Both the position numbers and the translations under genes were made by a program. From Halarchaeum nitratireducens (lineage in GTDB: Archaea > Halobacteriota > Halobacteria > Halobacteriales > Halobacteriaceae), in NCBI RefSeq assembly GCF_014647155.1, contig NZ_BMOQ01000009.1, forward strand, positions 44,818 through 108,817: a stretch of 64,000 nucleotides of DNA, read 5' to 3'. The number at the start of each line of letters is the position of its first letter. The first letter of the stretch is position 1. Positions 46,453 to 54,837 of the stretch are shown in pieces. The notes beneath the pieces are model-generated. The model saw only the letters and a list, made by a program, of their open reading frames with translations, was not told the DNA's origin and ran no database searches.

Positions 46453-47838
46453 ATGGAGCGTTTCGTGGACCGTGATGCGGAACTCTCGCGACTGCGGGAG
46501 TGCTACGAATCCGACAGCGGCGAGCTGGCAGTCATCTACGGCCGTCGGCGTCTGGGAAAGACCCAACTCGTTCAACACTCGCTCCGCGATCGGGACGACG
46601 CCGTCGTCTATCAGGGAACTGAGACCACTGCACAGTTCCAACTCGACGAGTTCGTCGACGTTGCCGCCGAGACGTTCCCTGGCATCACGAACATCAAGCG
46701 GGACTGGGAGGCACTCCTCGGCTATCTCGGTGACCAGAACGCGGTCGTCGTCTTAGACGAATTCCCCTATCTCATCGACGCTGACGGGAGTCTCCCCTCC
46801 GTCATCCAGCGCCTCTGGGATCATCACTTCCAGCAGACGTCTGGAACGCTTGTTCTCGTCGGCTCATCGATCAGCATGATGGAAGAAGCTGCTCTCCTCG
46901 GGAACAGTCCACTCTACGGCCGAGCGACCGTAAAACTGGACCTCCGACCGCTTGACTTCACCGCCACTCAGGAGTTCCTCCCGGACACCTACACGCCCGA
47001 AGAACGCGTGTTCGCGTGGGGAGTCTTCGGCGGTGTCCCGTACTACCTCGACGGCGTGGACCTGAGTCGGGACCTTGGAACGGTACTCACTGCGGAAGTA
47101 CTCTCACAGCGAGGGTACCTCCACAACGAGCCGGAGTACGTGCTCCGCACCGAGCTGACCGACCCGAATCGGTATTTCGCGATCCTCACCGCGATTGCTG
47201 CGGGGAAGACGACGTCAAACGAGATTGCGCAAGCGATTGGGATCGACGGAAAACAGATTTCGACGTACACACAGAAGCTCGAGCGATTACGCCTCATCGA
47301 GCGAGAAGTTCCACTCACGGAGCAGAAGGCGAAATCTCGCCGCGGTCGATACCGGCTCCTCGACCCGTTGTTCCGGTTCTGGTTCCGGTTCGTCTACGGG
47401 AACGAGGACCGCTACGAGCGACTCGGCGAAGACGCCTATGAGGCACTCATCGAACCAGAACTCGCAGACTTCGTCAGTCCGGCGTTCGAGACGCTCTGTC
47501 AGGACGCCCTCCCGGATCTCTACCCGGACGAGCTCTTCCTCGACATCGGGCGCTGGTGGTACAAAGAACACGAGATTGACGTCGTCGGATTCACTGACGA
47601 CGGAACGATGGTCGTCGGCGAGTGCAAGTTCACGAACGCACCCCTCGACTACAGCGCGCTCGCATCCCTGGAAGAGCACGCTGAAGAGGTTCGATGGACG
47701 CCACGGGGTGGTGGCAACGCTGACGTCGAATACGCGTTGTTCACGCGGAGCGGTGCGACCGAGGCGGTCCGCGACGCGGCCGCCGAGCGTGATGACCTCC
47801 AGTTGTTCGACCTCCAGGATATCGTCCGAGTCTCGTAA
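46453..47838 (+). CDS. Archaeal ATPase with DUF234 nuclease-like tail
   Basis: A 461-residue protein. P-loop YGRRRLGKTQLV is near residues 29-40, Walker B AVVVLDEFPYL near 100, then an MarR-like winged helix (SNEIAQAIGIDGKQISTYTQ) near 255-290. The C-terminal DUF234 region has a PD-(D/E)xK-like pair: EIDVVG near 373 and GECKF near 388-392. This architecture is widespread in archaea; proposed roles include mobile-element and stress-linked DNA functions. The ATG at 46453 is preferred over an in-frame TTG 9 bp upstream. Confidence 0.85.
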   Translation: MERFVDRDAELSRLRECYESDSGELAVIYGRRRLGKTQLVQHSLRDRDDAVVYQGTETTAQFQLDEFVDVAAETFPGITNIKRDWEALLGYLGDQNAVVVLDEFPYLIDADGSLPSVIQRLWDHHFQQTSGTLVLVGSSISMMEEAALLGNSPLYGRATVKLDLRPLDFTATQEFLPDTYTPEERVFAWGVFGGVPYYLDGVDLSRDLGTVLTAEVLSQRGYLHNEPEYVLRTELTDPNRYFAILTAIAAGKTTSNEIAQAIGIDGKQISTYTQKLERLRLIEREVPLTEQKAKSRRGRYRLLDPLFRFWFRFVYGNEDRYERLGEDAYEALIEPELADFVSPAFETLCQDALPDLYPDELFLDIGRWWYKEHEIDVVGFTDDGTMVVGECKFTNAPLDYSALASLEEHAEEVRWTPRGGGNADVEYALFTRSGATEAVRDAAAERDDLQLFDLQDIVRVS

Positions 47839-47847
47839 CCCTCGCAT

Positions 47848-47957
47848 TCACTCCTCGAAGATGTCGGCGAACTCCTCTTGGACGAGGTCGCGCATCGCGT
47901 CGGCGCACGCCTGCCGACACGTCTGCTCGTCGAGGTAGTTGCGCTCGGAGACGGATG
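47848..47957 (-). pseudogene. C-terminal relic of an unknown gene
   Basis: Minus-strand frame with protein-like sequence (SERNYLDEQTCRQACADAM, then VQEEFADIFEE) ending at a stop at 47848-47850. No start is present, and coding potential stops at about 47957, where a transposase fragment begins on the other strand. It looks like a gene cut by IS insertion or deletion. Confidence 0.5.
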
Positions 47958-48179
47958 CGCTATAGGACGATTAAGGATTGCCTCGCAATGACCACGAGTA
48001 AGAACTTCTCAGTGCGGTGGTTCTACTTCGGATTCGCCGTCCTGATCTACGATATGTGGCTGCTCGTGGACTTCGTCATCCAGGTGAGTTTAGACTGCGT
48101 TGAGCAACGAACGAAGCCTCGCCTCACTGCGAGGCGGTTCCTCGAGTTCGTTCGCTCGTCGCTGCTCGTCCCACCGTAA
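47955..48179 (+). pseudogene. C-terminal fragment of a haloarchaeal transposase
   Basis: About 74 residues: YRTIKDCLAMTTSKN, then RWFYFGFAVLIYDMWLLVDF and KPRLTARRFLEFVRS. This matches the typical C-terminal end of DDE transposases common in haloarchaeal genomes (the R-x-F-Y-F-G-x-A...WLLVDF signature). The catalytic part is missing and no terminal repeat is recognisable. It abuts a second gene relic and lies 130 bp from an intact IS6-like element. Confidence 0.6.
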
Positions 48180-48308
48180 CCTCGTGAAGAGGCCGGTGTG
48201 AGCGGGTGGCGAGTGGCATCGCTATTGACTCGTCGAGAAAATCACCGATTTTGCAGTGAGCTCCTCGCCCTAGTCGATCTGTTGTAGACTGGACAGGCTT
48301 AATCAGGG

Positions 48309-49054
48309 GGCACTGTCTAGTTCTGGACTTCCTCGATCGGTGTCTTTCCATCGAGAGCTTGATGCGGCCTGTGGCGGTTGTAGTAATGCATAAACTGTTC
48401 AATCCACTCTCGGACGCTCGCCCGACTGCCCACCCACGAGTTATGGAAGCGGTCGACCCGCATTTTGAGGGTGTGAAACCACTTTTCGATCAGGTTTCGC
48501 TCGGTATAGTTAACCTGACCGCTCAAGCCTAATCGAGAGAGGGCAGTCCGATAGCCGAATTGATCGACCAGAAACTCAGCATCGGAGAGATCGTGTTTCT
48601 CCTTGAGTTGATGCAGAAATGCAGCCGCCGGGTCAGTCCCATGCTGACCAAACACTGCGACGTCAAGAATCAACTTTGTCTCGGTGTCTATTGCAGCGTA
48701 TAACCAAGACCACTCACCGTTGATCTTGACAGCGGTTTCGTCGACGGCGACCCGCTTCGGCTGCACCTCAGGCGGGTCGCATCCGCTGTCAGCCAGCCGA
48801 TGCACCCAGTTCCAAACCGCGCCATGAGAGCGTTCAACGCCTAATTCCGCTAAGATCGTTGTTGTTTCTCTGAGTGAACAACCGGTCTGGTGGAGGCGGA
48901 CGGCGAACGCCCTGACGGGCGTCGCCGTCCGCTCGTTCTCCCAAGTTTCTTCTAAATTCGGTTCATAGCTCTCGCTGAGCAGGTCTGCGAGCATCTTTGG
49001 ACAAGAAACTCAACGACCTGCTCGCTTCTCAAACTAACTCAACTAGACAGTGCC
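48309..49054. mobile_element. IS6-family-like insertion sequence
   Basis: A 746 bp element bounded by perfect 14 bp terminal inverted repeats, GGCACTGTCTAGTT at 48309-48322 and its complement at 49041-49054, enclosing one transposase gene. No 8 bp target duplication is visible (aatcaggg on the left, ggatctgt on the right), so the flanks were probably changed by IS-mediated deletion or recombination after insertion. Confidence 0.85.
48317..48994 (-). CDS. IS6-family transposase
   Basis: A 225-residue DDE transposase. An N-terminal helix-turn-helix (VRLHQTGCSLRETTTILAEL) precedes the catalytic triad: D in KRVAVDETAVK, D in FLVDQFGYRT, and E in NLIEKWFHTLKMR. The end HYYNRHRPHQALDGKTP is typical. 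Length and single-gene layout fit IS6/ISH15-type elements of haloarchaea. Appears intact. Confidence 0.9.
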   Translation of the reverse strand: MLADLLSESYEPNLEETWENERTATPVRAFAVRLHQTGCSLRETTTILAELGVERSHGAVWNWVHRLADSGCDPPEVQPKRVAVDETAVKINGEWSWLYAAIDTETKLILDVAVFGQHGTDPAAAFLHQLKEKHDLSDAEFLVDQFGYRTALSRLGLSGQVNYTERNLIEKWFHTLKMRVDRFHNSWVGSRASVREWIEQFMHYYNRHRPHQALDGKTPIEEVQN

Positions 49055-49080
49055 GGATCTGTGATAATACCCTATTAGAA

Positions 49081-52005
49081 CTATATCAACTCGTCAAGTG
49101 CATCATTATCCGGAGCGCCTGTTACAGATCCGGAACCCTCCCGATAGTTGAATTCGTCCGGGTCGAGTGTTCCGAGGAAAACTGCGGTTCCGTCCTGAAT
49201 CATAAGGGCGTGACCGGCCTCGTTCACAATGACTTTCCCGCCACCCTTGCGTTCGTAGACGTATGCTGCAATCTCCTCGGCATTCTCATGGTCGATGTAC
49301 TGTCGCCCATCGGCTGTTTTTTCGAACGGGTTTCCATCAGAATCGACGCTAAAACGGTACCCATCTCGTGGACCAGAGTATTCATCACCGCGTGAGAGGT
49401 CTTCCACATCTGGAACAGGACGTTCCATCCCCGGGTCTGGTCGTTCTTCGGGCGTTGCCTCACGGACACAGTCCCAAAAGGACATTTCTGGATCCCAGTT
49501 CCCGGTCTCCAAATTGTCCACTGGATTCCATGTGAGGTGTGTTACGTCCGCGGTGGCCAACTGTTCGTCCCAATCGTAATCTCGGAAAATATTCTCGTCA
49601 ACGGTGTCACGGGCGTACAGGACGTACAACTCCGATGCACTTGACGGATTATCCCCGGTTCGGAGGACACGCCCGAGCGTTTGAATCCGCTGGCGGACGC
49701 TTCCCGAAGATACCCGGACGATACCGACATCGGCACTGGGCACGTCGACACCTTCAATGAGAGCCTTCACGCTCAGCATTACGTTAGCGAACCCGTCATC
49801 TCCAAACCATTCAACAGCAAAGTCGTTCCACGAGCTCTGTCGGTGCCCCGAGTGATACATCACCGGACGGTAATCAGCGTCAAAAAAGAGGTTCTCTAGT
49901 GCCTTGTCGGCGACTTTAAGGCCGGGATACTGCTCATAGAGTTGTCTTCTGTCTCCGAACTCTTCGGCTATGCCGCCTGTCCGATAGTTTCGTCCTCTCG
50001 TCTCAAAGGGAGCAACCATCTGCTCGAGTTGCTCAATCCGCTCTTGGAAGACGATGCTCTTCTTCGACGCGTCGATGTTCTCCCGGAGTAGTGAGAACGT
50101 GATTGCCTGCCGCCCGATAGCGTTCGCAACAAGATCGCGACGCTGTTGCGTAAACTGGAAGAAATCAGCGATCGCAGGGGTGGGTCCCTCGGCACCGTCA
50201 GCAATCGTCCGTAGCTTCTGTGGAAACGTTCCGTTGAGGTCGTAGAGACGGTTCCCGTATCGGGTTTCGATGTCCGAAACTGCGTCGGCGACTTTCTCTG
50301 TGAACTGGTCGTACGTGGCTCGCTCGGCGTCTGTGAGGTCGAATCCGATATATCGAACGTGAAAATCAGGAATCAGGTCCCGCTTGATCGCCTCATCGTA
50401 GGTGAGATCGTAGTATATCTCGCCCAACTCGTTGAGCAGAAGTCGGTCCTCTTCGTTCCGGTCTTCGCTCCCGGGATCACTCAGCGGCGTCGCGGAAAGA
50501 CCGAGCGAAGCCGTTCGAGGATATTCGAAAATATTCGAGAACGTTTCACTCGTGTAACGGTGGCACTCGTCGGCGATGAGGAGGTGTTCGCTCGGGTCTC
50601 TCTGTGAGAGGGTCGTGTTCAGGAAGCCATCCTGCACTGCGGAGTTAACGATGCTGACGAGAACCCGATAATCGTCCTCAAAACGATCCTTGTGGCCGCC
50701 GCCAGCCCACCCGATGTCTTCGGTCGGAACGTTGAGTTTCTCGACGAGTTCTTCGAGCCACTGACGCATCAAAACGTTCGTCGGAACGACGATGGTTACG
50801 ACACCGTCGGGGTTCGCATCCAACCAGCGCTGTATCACTCGAAGTGCCATTACGGTCTTTCCGGCCCCAGTTACGACACGGGCGATACCGCTCTCCGCGT
50901 CCCGGTCCCCGTCTGACTCGAACCACGCTGAGGCGGCTTCTTGCTGCCAGTCGTACAGCTCGAATTCGGCCGGAAACGCATATGGAGGTCGGTCAGCGCC
51001 GCCCCAGTGCTCAAAGTCAGTTCGTGAGAGTCCACTCCCCGAGGCGGCTTTGATTCGATACGCCTCGCTGGGACTGTCTGCATCGGCAATTCGTTCTAAG
51101 GTCTCCGTTGAGAGGCCTGCTAATTTATCGCCAGTAAAAGAGGGGAACGACGACCTGACTCGGTCGCGAAGCTCGCGCCGGCGGTTTTCCGCCTCGACGT
51201 ATTTTTCGGCGCGCTGTATCTTCGGATTCGAGACATCGTTTTCGTACGCACTCGACTTGAGGTAGTCCCGGCGGAAGGTATCGAACAGCTGGCGGTGCCG
51301 TCCATGACCGCCCGATTCGCGGTAAATATAGTATTTCGAGAGGTCTCGCTTCACTCGTTCGGGCGGTGGGTTAACCTGCGGGCCTTCTTGCTTGAGCCAG
51401 CGTTCGAACGTCGGGAGAAGATCGACGTTCCGAAACCGATCGCTCCACCGGTCAGTCGGCTTCGTCGCTTCGTAGCCGCTGTCGTTCCCATGTACCGCTC
51501 CGAGCGCTTCGAGGAGAGTCGGGAACCCCCGGATACCCTGATCGTTGAACTCGTAATCGTACGATTGTTCGAGCTGGCGTCTGATTTCTCCCCTCGTTAG
51601 CGGTCCGTCGGCGTTCACGAGGATGCGATGGATCGTTCGTAAACCGTCGATACCCTCCGGGAAGTCACCCTCTAGTACCCACGTTCGTTTGATCGCGTAC
51701 CAGAGGAAAGTCTCAAAGTCGATCTCGCCAGCGTGCCAGTCGCGGCCAAACTGCCAAACCGTGACCGTCCCATCCGAGCGTTGTCGAAGAACACCGAGTT
51801 GGATGTACGTCGAGACGATTCGCCGCATGTAGCTCTCTGAGTAGTGCCCCTCACCGTCCGGCTTCTGAAGACGACGACGCGCTCGTTCGACGAACGTACT
51901 CTTATCGAGGTCGCCATCGCTCTCGACAGCGAGTGTGACAAACGCTTTGGCCCGTCGCTCGGTCCGTTCAACGCCGAACAGGGGCGGTGGGAAACGACGT
52001 CCCAT
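49081..52005 (-). CDS. XPB-like SF2 helicase with C-terminal repeat module
   Basis: A 974-residue protein. The N-terminal 350 residues are unassigned, with winged-helix-like segments (GPLTRGEIRRQLEQSYDY). The helicase core has a variant Walker A (VVTGAGKTVMAL), motif II IADECHRY, motif III SATPLSD, and motif VI RQRIQTLGRVLRTG. The last 85 residues (GYRFSVDSDGNPF, then GGKVIVNEAGHALMIQDG and VFLGTL) match, by eye, the beta-rich module found twice in the next upstream protein and twice in the 59032 protein. The start is 3 bp after the upstream gene's stop, so the two form an operon. An IS element lies 26 bp past the stop. Confidence 0.8.
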   Translation of the reverse strand: MGRRFPPPLFGVERTERRAKAFVTLAVESDGDLDKSTFVERARRRLQKPDGEGHYSESYMRRIVSTYIQLGVLRQRSDGTVTVWQFGRDWHAGEIDFETFLWYAIKRTWVLEGDFPEGIDGLRTIHRILVNADGPLTRGEIRRQLEQSYDYEFNDQGIRGFPTLLEALGAVHGNDSGYEATKPTDRWSDRFRNVDLLPTFERWLKQEGPQVNPPPERVKRDLSKYYIYRESGGHGRHRQLFDTFRRDYLKSSAYENDVSNPKIQRAEKYVEAENRRRELRDRVRSSFPSFTGDKLAGLSTETLERIADADSPSEAYRIKAASGSGLSRTDFEHWGGADRPPYAFPAEFELYDWQQEAASAWFESDGDRDAESGIARVVTGAGKTVMALRVIQRWLDANPDGVVTIVVPTNVLMRQWLEELVEKLNVPTEDIGWAGGGHKDRFEDDYRVLVSIVNSAVQDGFLNTTLSQRDPSEHLLIADECHRYTSETFSNIFEYPRTASLGLSATPLSDPGSEDRNEEDRLLLNELGEIYYDLTYDEAIKRDLIPDFHVRYIGFDLTDAERATYDQFTEKVADAVSDIETRYGNRLYDLNGTFPQKLRTIADGAEGPTPAIADFFQFTQQRRDLVANAIGRQAITFSLLRENIDASKKSIVFQERIEQLEQMVAPFETRGRNYRTGGIAEEFGDRRQLYEQYPGLKVADKALENLFFDADYRPVMYHSGHRQSSWNDFAVEWFGDDGFANVMLSVKALIEGVDVPSADVGIVRVSSGSVRQRIQTLGRVLRTGDNPSSASELYVLYARDTVDENIFRDYDWDEQLATADVTHLTWNPVDNLETGNWDPEMSFWDCVREATPEERPDPGMERPVPDVEDLSRGDEYSGPRDGYRFSVDSDGNPFEKTADGRQYIDHENAEEIAAYVYERKGGGKVIVNEAGHALMIQDGTAVFLGTLDPDEFNYREGSGSVTGAPDNDALDELI

Positions 52006-52008
52006 GGA

Positions 52009-52854
52009 TTACCAAGTCTCGGGGTCATCCCGAGGCCCATCGTCAGGCTTGGAAACCCGCTGATCGTCGGCACTTGTTTCGGAAGTGGGACCAAGGGACC
52101 CAGCCCAGGAATCCAGTTGCGCCCGCTCACTCGGGGAGAGTTCGTCAGTGAGGGACCGTGGCTCCCCGATTTTGAGCGGCATGTCCTCAAGACACCCCAC
52201 GTAAATGGGGAGCATCTCGACGCCTCGCTCCCGGCGAAGGAGGATGATGTTCTGAATGACGCGAGGGAGATCGTGAAGTTGCTTACGCGTCGCTTCCGGG
52301 TTCGGTGGATCCTCGACGAGTGTGATGACATCTCCCCAGGGTGTGATTCGGAATGAACCGCCCTGCGGTTTGAGCCGGTCGAGTGTCGTACGGACGCCGC
52401 TCGGGAGGTCCGTCTCTACGGGATGACGTTTGTGTGTGCTCGGGTGCTGCCACCAGACGCGTTCGGCGCCGAAAGAGAACTTCGCTCCATCGTAGACGCT
52501 AGGCCAGAGGTCGCCACTCGTGAGATCCTGTGGCTGGACATCGATAGCGTATTCCGGTTCGTCGTTCGGAACTAGTTCTCCAGTGAGCTCAACCTCGCCA
52601 ACGTAAATATCGCTATAGCTATCACCGTCTTCTACACGTGTGATTACGGCGTTACCTTCGGTTACGCGGACCCGGCCGCCGAGACGCTTGAGCGAAAGAA
52701 GATCATCGAGGAGTGCCTCCGGCGCGGGATCGAGATACAGACGATCAGTTCCCTGGTATGCCTGCCACCAAACCTCGCTATCGGCGTTCGTCTGGAGACG
52801 GTAGCCTCGGTAGTAGCCGGGCCACTCGTCACCGGGTGTGAGCGTTTGATCCAT
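52009..52854 (-). CDS. Two-module protein A (unnamed beta-rich repeat)
   Basis: A 281-residue protein from ATG 52854; a GTG start 18 bp earlier is also possible because a TATA-like TTTATAC lies upstream of it. Contains two copies of an unnamed module: copy 1 from WPGYYRGYRLQTN to IYVGEVELTG, copy 2 from WPSVYDGAKFSFG to PIYVGCLEDMP. Each has an entry WP-x-x-Y-x-G, a Trp-rich middle, GG-x-[VF]-R-[VI]-T, and a closing Y-V-G. The C-terminal 45 residues are polar. Operon with the XPB-like helicase; divergent from the SNF2-like operon. Function unknown; the same module in the helicase suggests an assembly or nucleic-acid-contact role. Confidence 0.65.
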   Translation of the reverse strand: MDQTLTPGDEWPGYYRGYRLQTNADSEVWWQAYQGTDRLYLDPAPEALLDDLLSLKRLGGRVRVTEGNAVITRVEDGDSYSDIYVGEVELTGELVPNDEPEYAIDVQPQDLTSGDLWPSVYDGAKFSFGAERVWWQHPSTHKRHPVETDLPSGVRTTLDRLKPQGGSFRITPWGDVITLVEDPPNPEATRKQLHDLPRVIQNIILLRRERGVEMLPIYVGCLEDMPLKIGEPRSLTDELSPSERAQLDSWAGSLGPTSETSADDQRVSKPDDGPRDDPETW

Positions 52855-53061
52855 AAGCCAGCTCGTTGCCACAACCGAGGCCGCGCTCAGTATAAAGATG
52901 TGCTGTCCAAGGTCCCGTAGATATCCTCCACAAGCGAGAAATCCAGTTCTAAACGTGAGAGATCACTATCGCCAAGACAGAATTCGTATCGCAGTAAGCT
53001 GGTCTGTTCCCTTGTGAAAACAAACATTTATGTGCTCCTGTCTGTACCCTACTCTATTCGA

Positions 53062-54837
53062 ATGGTATCCGGGGACACAGATAACGTGAGTTCCGAGATC
53101 GAGTGGGTTGTCGACGACCCACCCGCGATCAGTAAGACTGCGCAAACGGACGCCGAGGACGCCACCGCGCATATGCGAGCGGTCCAGGCGCACCGTTTTG
53201 AGGTCATTCAGAGCAAGCAGGACCTGCTCGCTGTCGAGGAAGTCAAAGACCAAGTCAAACTCCTCGACCACCAGTTGTCCGCTGCCCATCAGGCGATCAC
53301 GAGCATGGGCCGTGGCACACTGTTCGCTGACGAGGTCGGACTCGGGAAGACCATCGAAATCGGGATGGTACTCAAAGAGATGGATCTCCGGGAAACGCGG
53401 GACTCATTCCTCATTCTAACGCCGGCACAACTTGCACCTCAGTGGCAACACGAGTTAGAGGAGAAGTTCGGGCTCGAATTCGTCTGTAACTACGACGATG
53501 CGTTTCAGGGGTTTGATGCTCACGACCGGATCGTCGCGAGCGTCGATACAGCCAAAGGGAAACGCCATCGGCAGGACGTCCTCGACAGACACTGGGACGT
53601 GCTTGTCCTTGATGAGGCGCATTATGTCCGTAACGAGGACACGAAGCGCTACAACTTGATCCAAGAGATCGATTATCAGGAGGCGCTCTTCGCGACCGCG
53701 ACGCCCATCCAGAACGACGTATCCGACCTGTATAGCATCATCAACCTCATTCGCCCGGGGTTGCTCGGTACCAAGCGCGAATTCCAGAACCGGTATCTCG
53801 CCGACAACGACGCCAGCGAACTGAAAAACGCCGACGACCTGCAGCGGAAACTCGATCGGGTGATGATACGGAATCGGCGTGAAGAGACGGACATCGACTT
53901 CACAAACCGCGAAGTTCGAACGAACGCGTTCGATCCGACAGCCGATGAACGCCGTCTGTACGATACAGTTACTGACTACGTCCGCTCGAATTACTCCAGC
54001 GAGAACGCCGCCCATCTCGTCCTCCTCCTCTTGCAAAAGGAGGTCGTAAGCAGTCCGAGTGCAGTCGCCTCAACGGTGGAAAAGTGGCTTCGCGGCGAAG
54101 GGGCTGCGACGGTCCACGATCGGGAACACCTACAAGAGATCAAGGACCTCGCCGACGGAATCGAAACGACGACCAAGCAGAGACGCCTCCGGGACATCGT
54201 CGAAACGATACACGAGAGATTGGACAAGACTCGAGTCGTCGTATTCACGCAGTTCCGTTCAACCCAACAGGAAATCGCGGAAAGTGCTCGGAAGCTCGAC
54301 CAACCGGTCCACACTGTCGATGGTGATCTCTCCAGTAAGGAGAAGGACGAAGTCGTCTCACAGTTCGAATCCGAGGGTGGGGTACTCGTCGCGACCGACT
54401 CGATTAGCGAAGGTCGCAATATGCAGTTCTGTAACGTGATGGTGAATTACGACCTCCCGTGGAATCCGATGGAGGTCGAACAGCGTATCGGCCGTATCGA
54501 CCGGATCGGGCAGGAACGAGAGGTTCACGTGTTCAACCTCGCGCTCGAAGACACGGTCGAGGAGTTCGTTCTCGAAAAGTTGTACGGAAAAATCAATCTC
54601 TTTACACAGTCAATCGGTGGGCTCCGCGATATTCTCTCACGGAAGGAACAGTCCGGAGCCGACTTCGAACAGGAGGTCTTCGACCGGCTCCGGACCGCGG
54701 ACAACCGTGATGAGTTGGAGAACAACTTCGAGGAGATGGCGGTCGACTTGGAGGATAACAAGGAGGCCGCCGAGAAGATGGGCGACTTCAATAGAAGTGT
54801 TTTCGAGAACTTCGACTTCGGAGGTGGTGAGGCGTGA
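53062..54837 (+). CDS. SNF2/RapA-like helicase (lacks usual C-terminal domain)
   Basis: A 591-residue ATPase: Walker A DEVGLGKTIEIG near residues 88-99, motif II DEAHYVRNED, motif III FATATPIQN, motif IV VVVFTQFRSTQQE, and motif VI VEQRIGRIDRIGQEREV. The start ATG is placed with a TATA-like CATTTATG about 30 bp upstream, fitting a leaderless transcript. The core ends at residue 591, whereas the PLD-SNF2 helicase in this window continues with a FDxxxA/HLAPGNPLL segment; here a similar segment sits at the start of the next gene, overlapping by 4 bp (GTGA). Confidence 0.85.
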   Translation: MVSGDTDNVSSEIEWVVDDPPAISKTAQTDAEDATAHMRAVQAHRFEVIQSKQDLLAVEEVKDQVKLLDHQLSAAHQAITSMGRGTLFADEVGLGKTIEIGMVLKEMDLRETRDSFLILTPAQLAPQWQHELEEKFGLEFVCNYDDAFQGFDAHDRIVASVDTAKGKRHRQDVLDRHWDVLVLDEAHYVRNEDTKRYNLIQEIDYQEALFATATPIQNDVSDLYSIINLIRPGLLGTKREFQNRYLADNDASELKNADDLQRKLDRVMIRNRREETDIDFTNREVRTNAFDPTADERRLYDTVTDYVRSNYSSENAAHLVLLLLQKEVVSSPSAVASTVEKWLRGEGAATVHDREHLQEIKDLADGIETTTKQRRLRDIVETIHERLDKTRVVVFTQFRSTQQEIAESARKLDQPVHTVDGDLSSKEKDEVVSQFESEGGVLVATDSISEGRNMQFCNVMVNYDLPWNPMEVEQRIGRIDRIGQEREVHVFNLALEDTVEEFVLEKLYGKINLFTQSIGGLRDILSRKEQSGADFEQEVFDRLRTADNRDELENNFEEMAVDLEDNKEAAEKMGDFNRSVFENFDFGGGEA

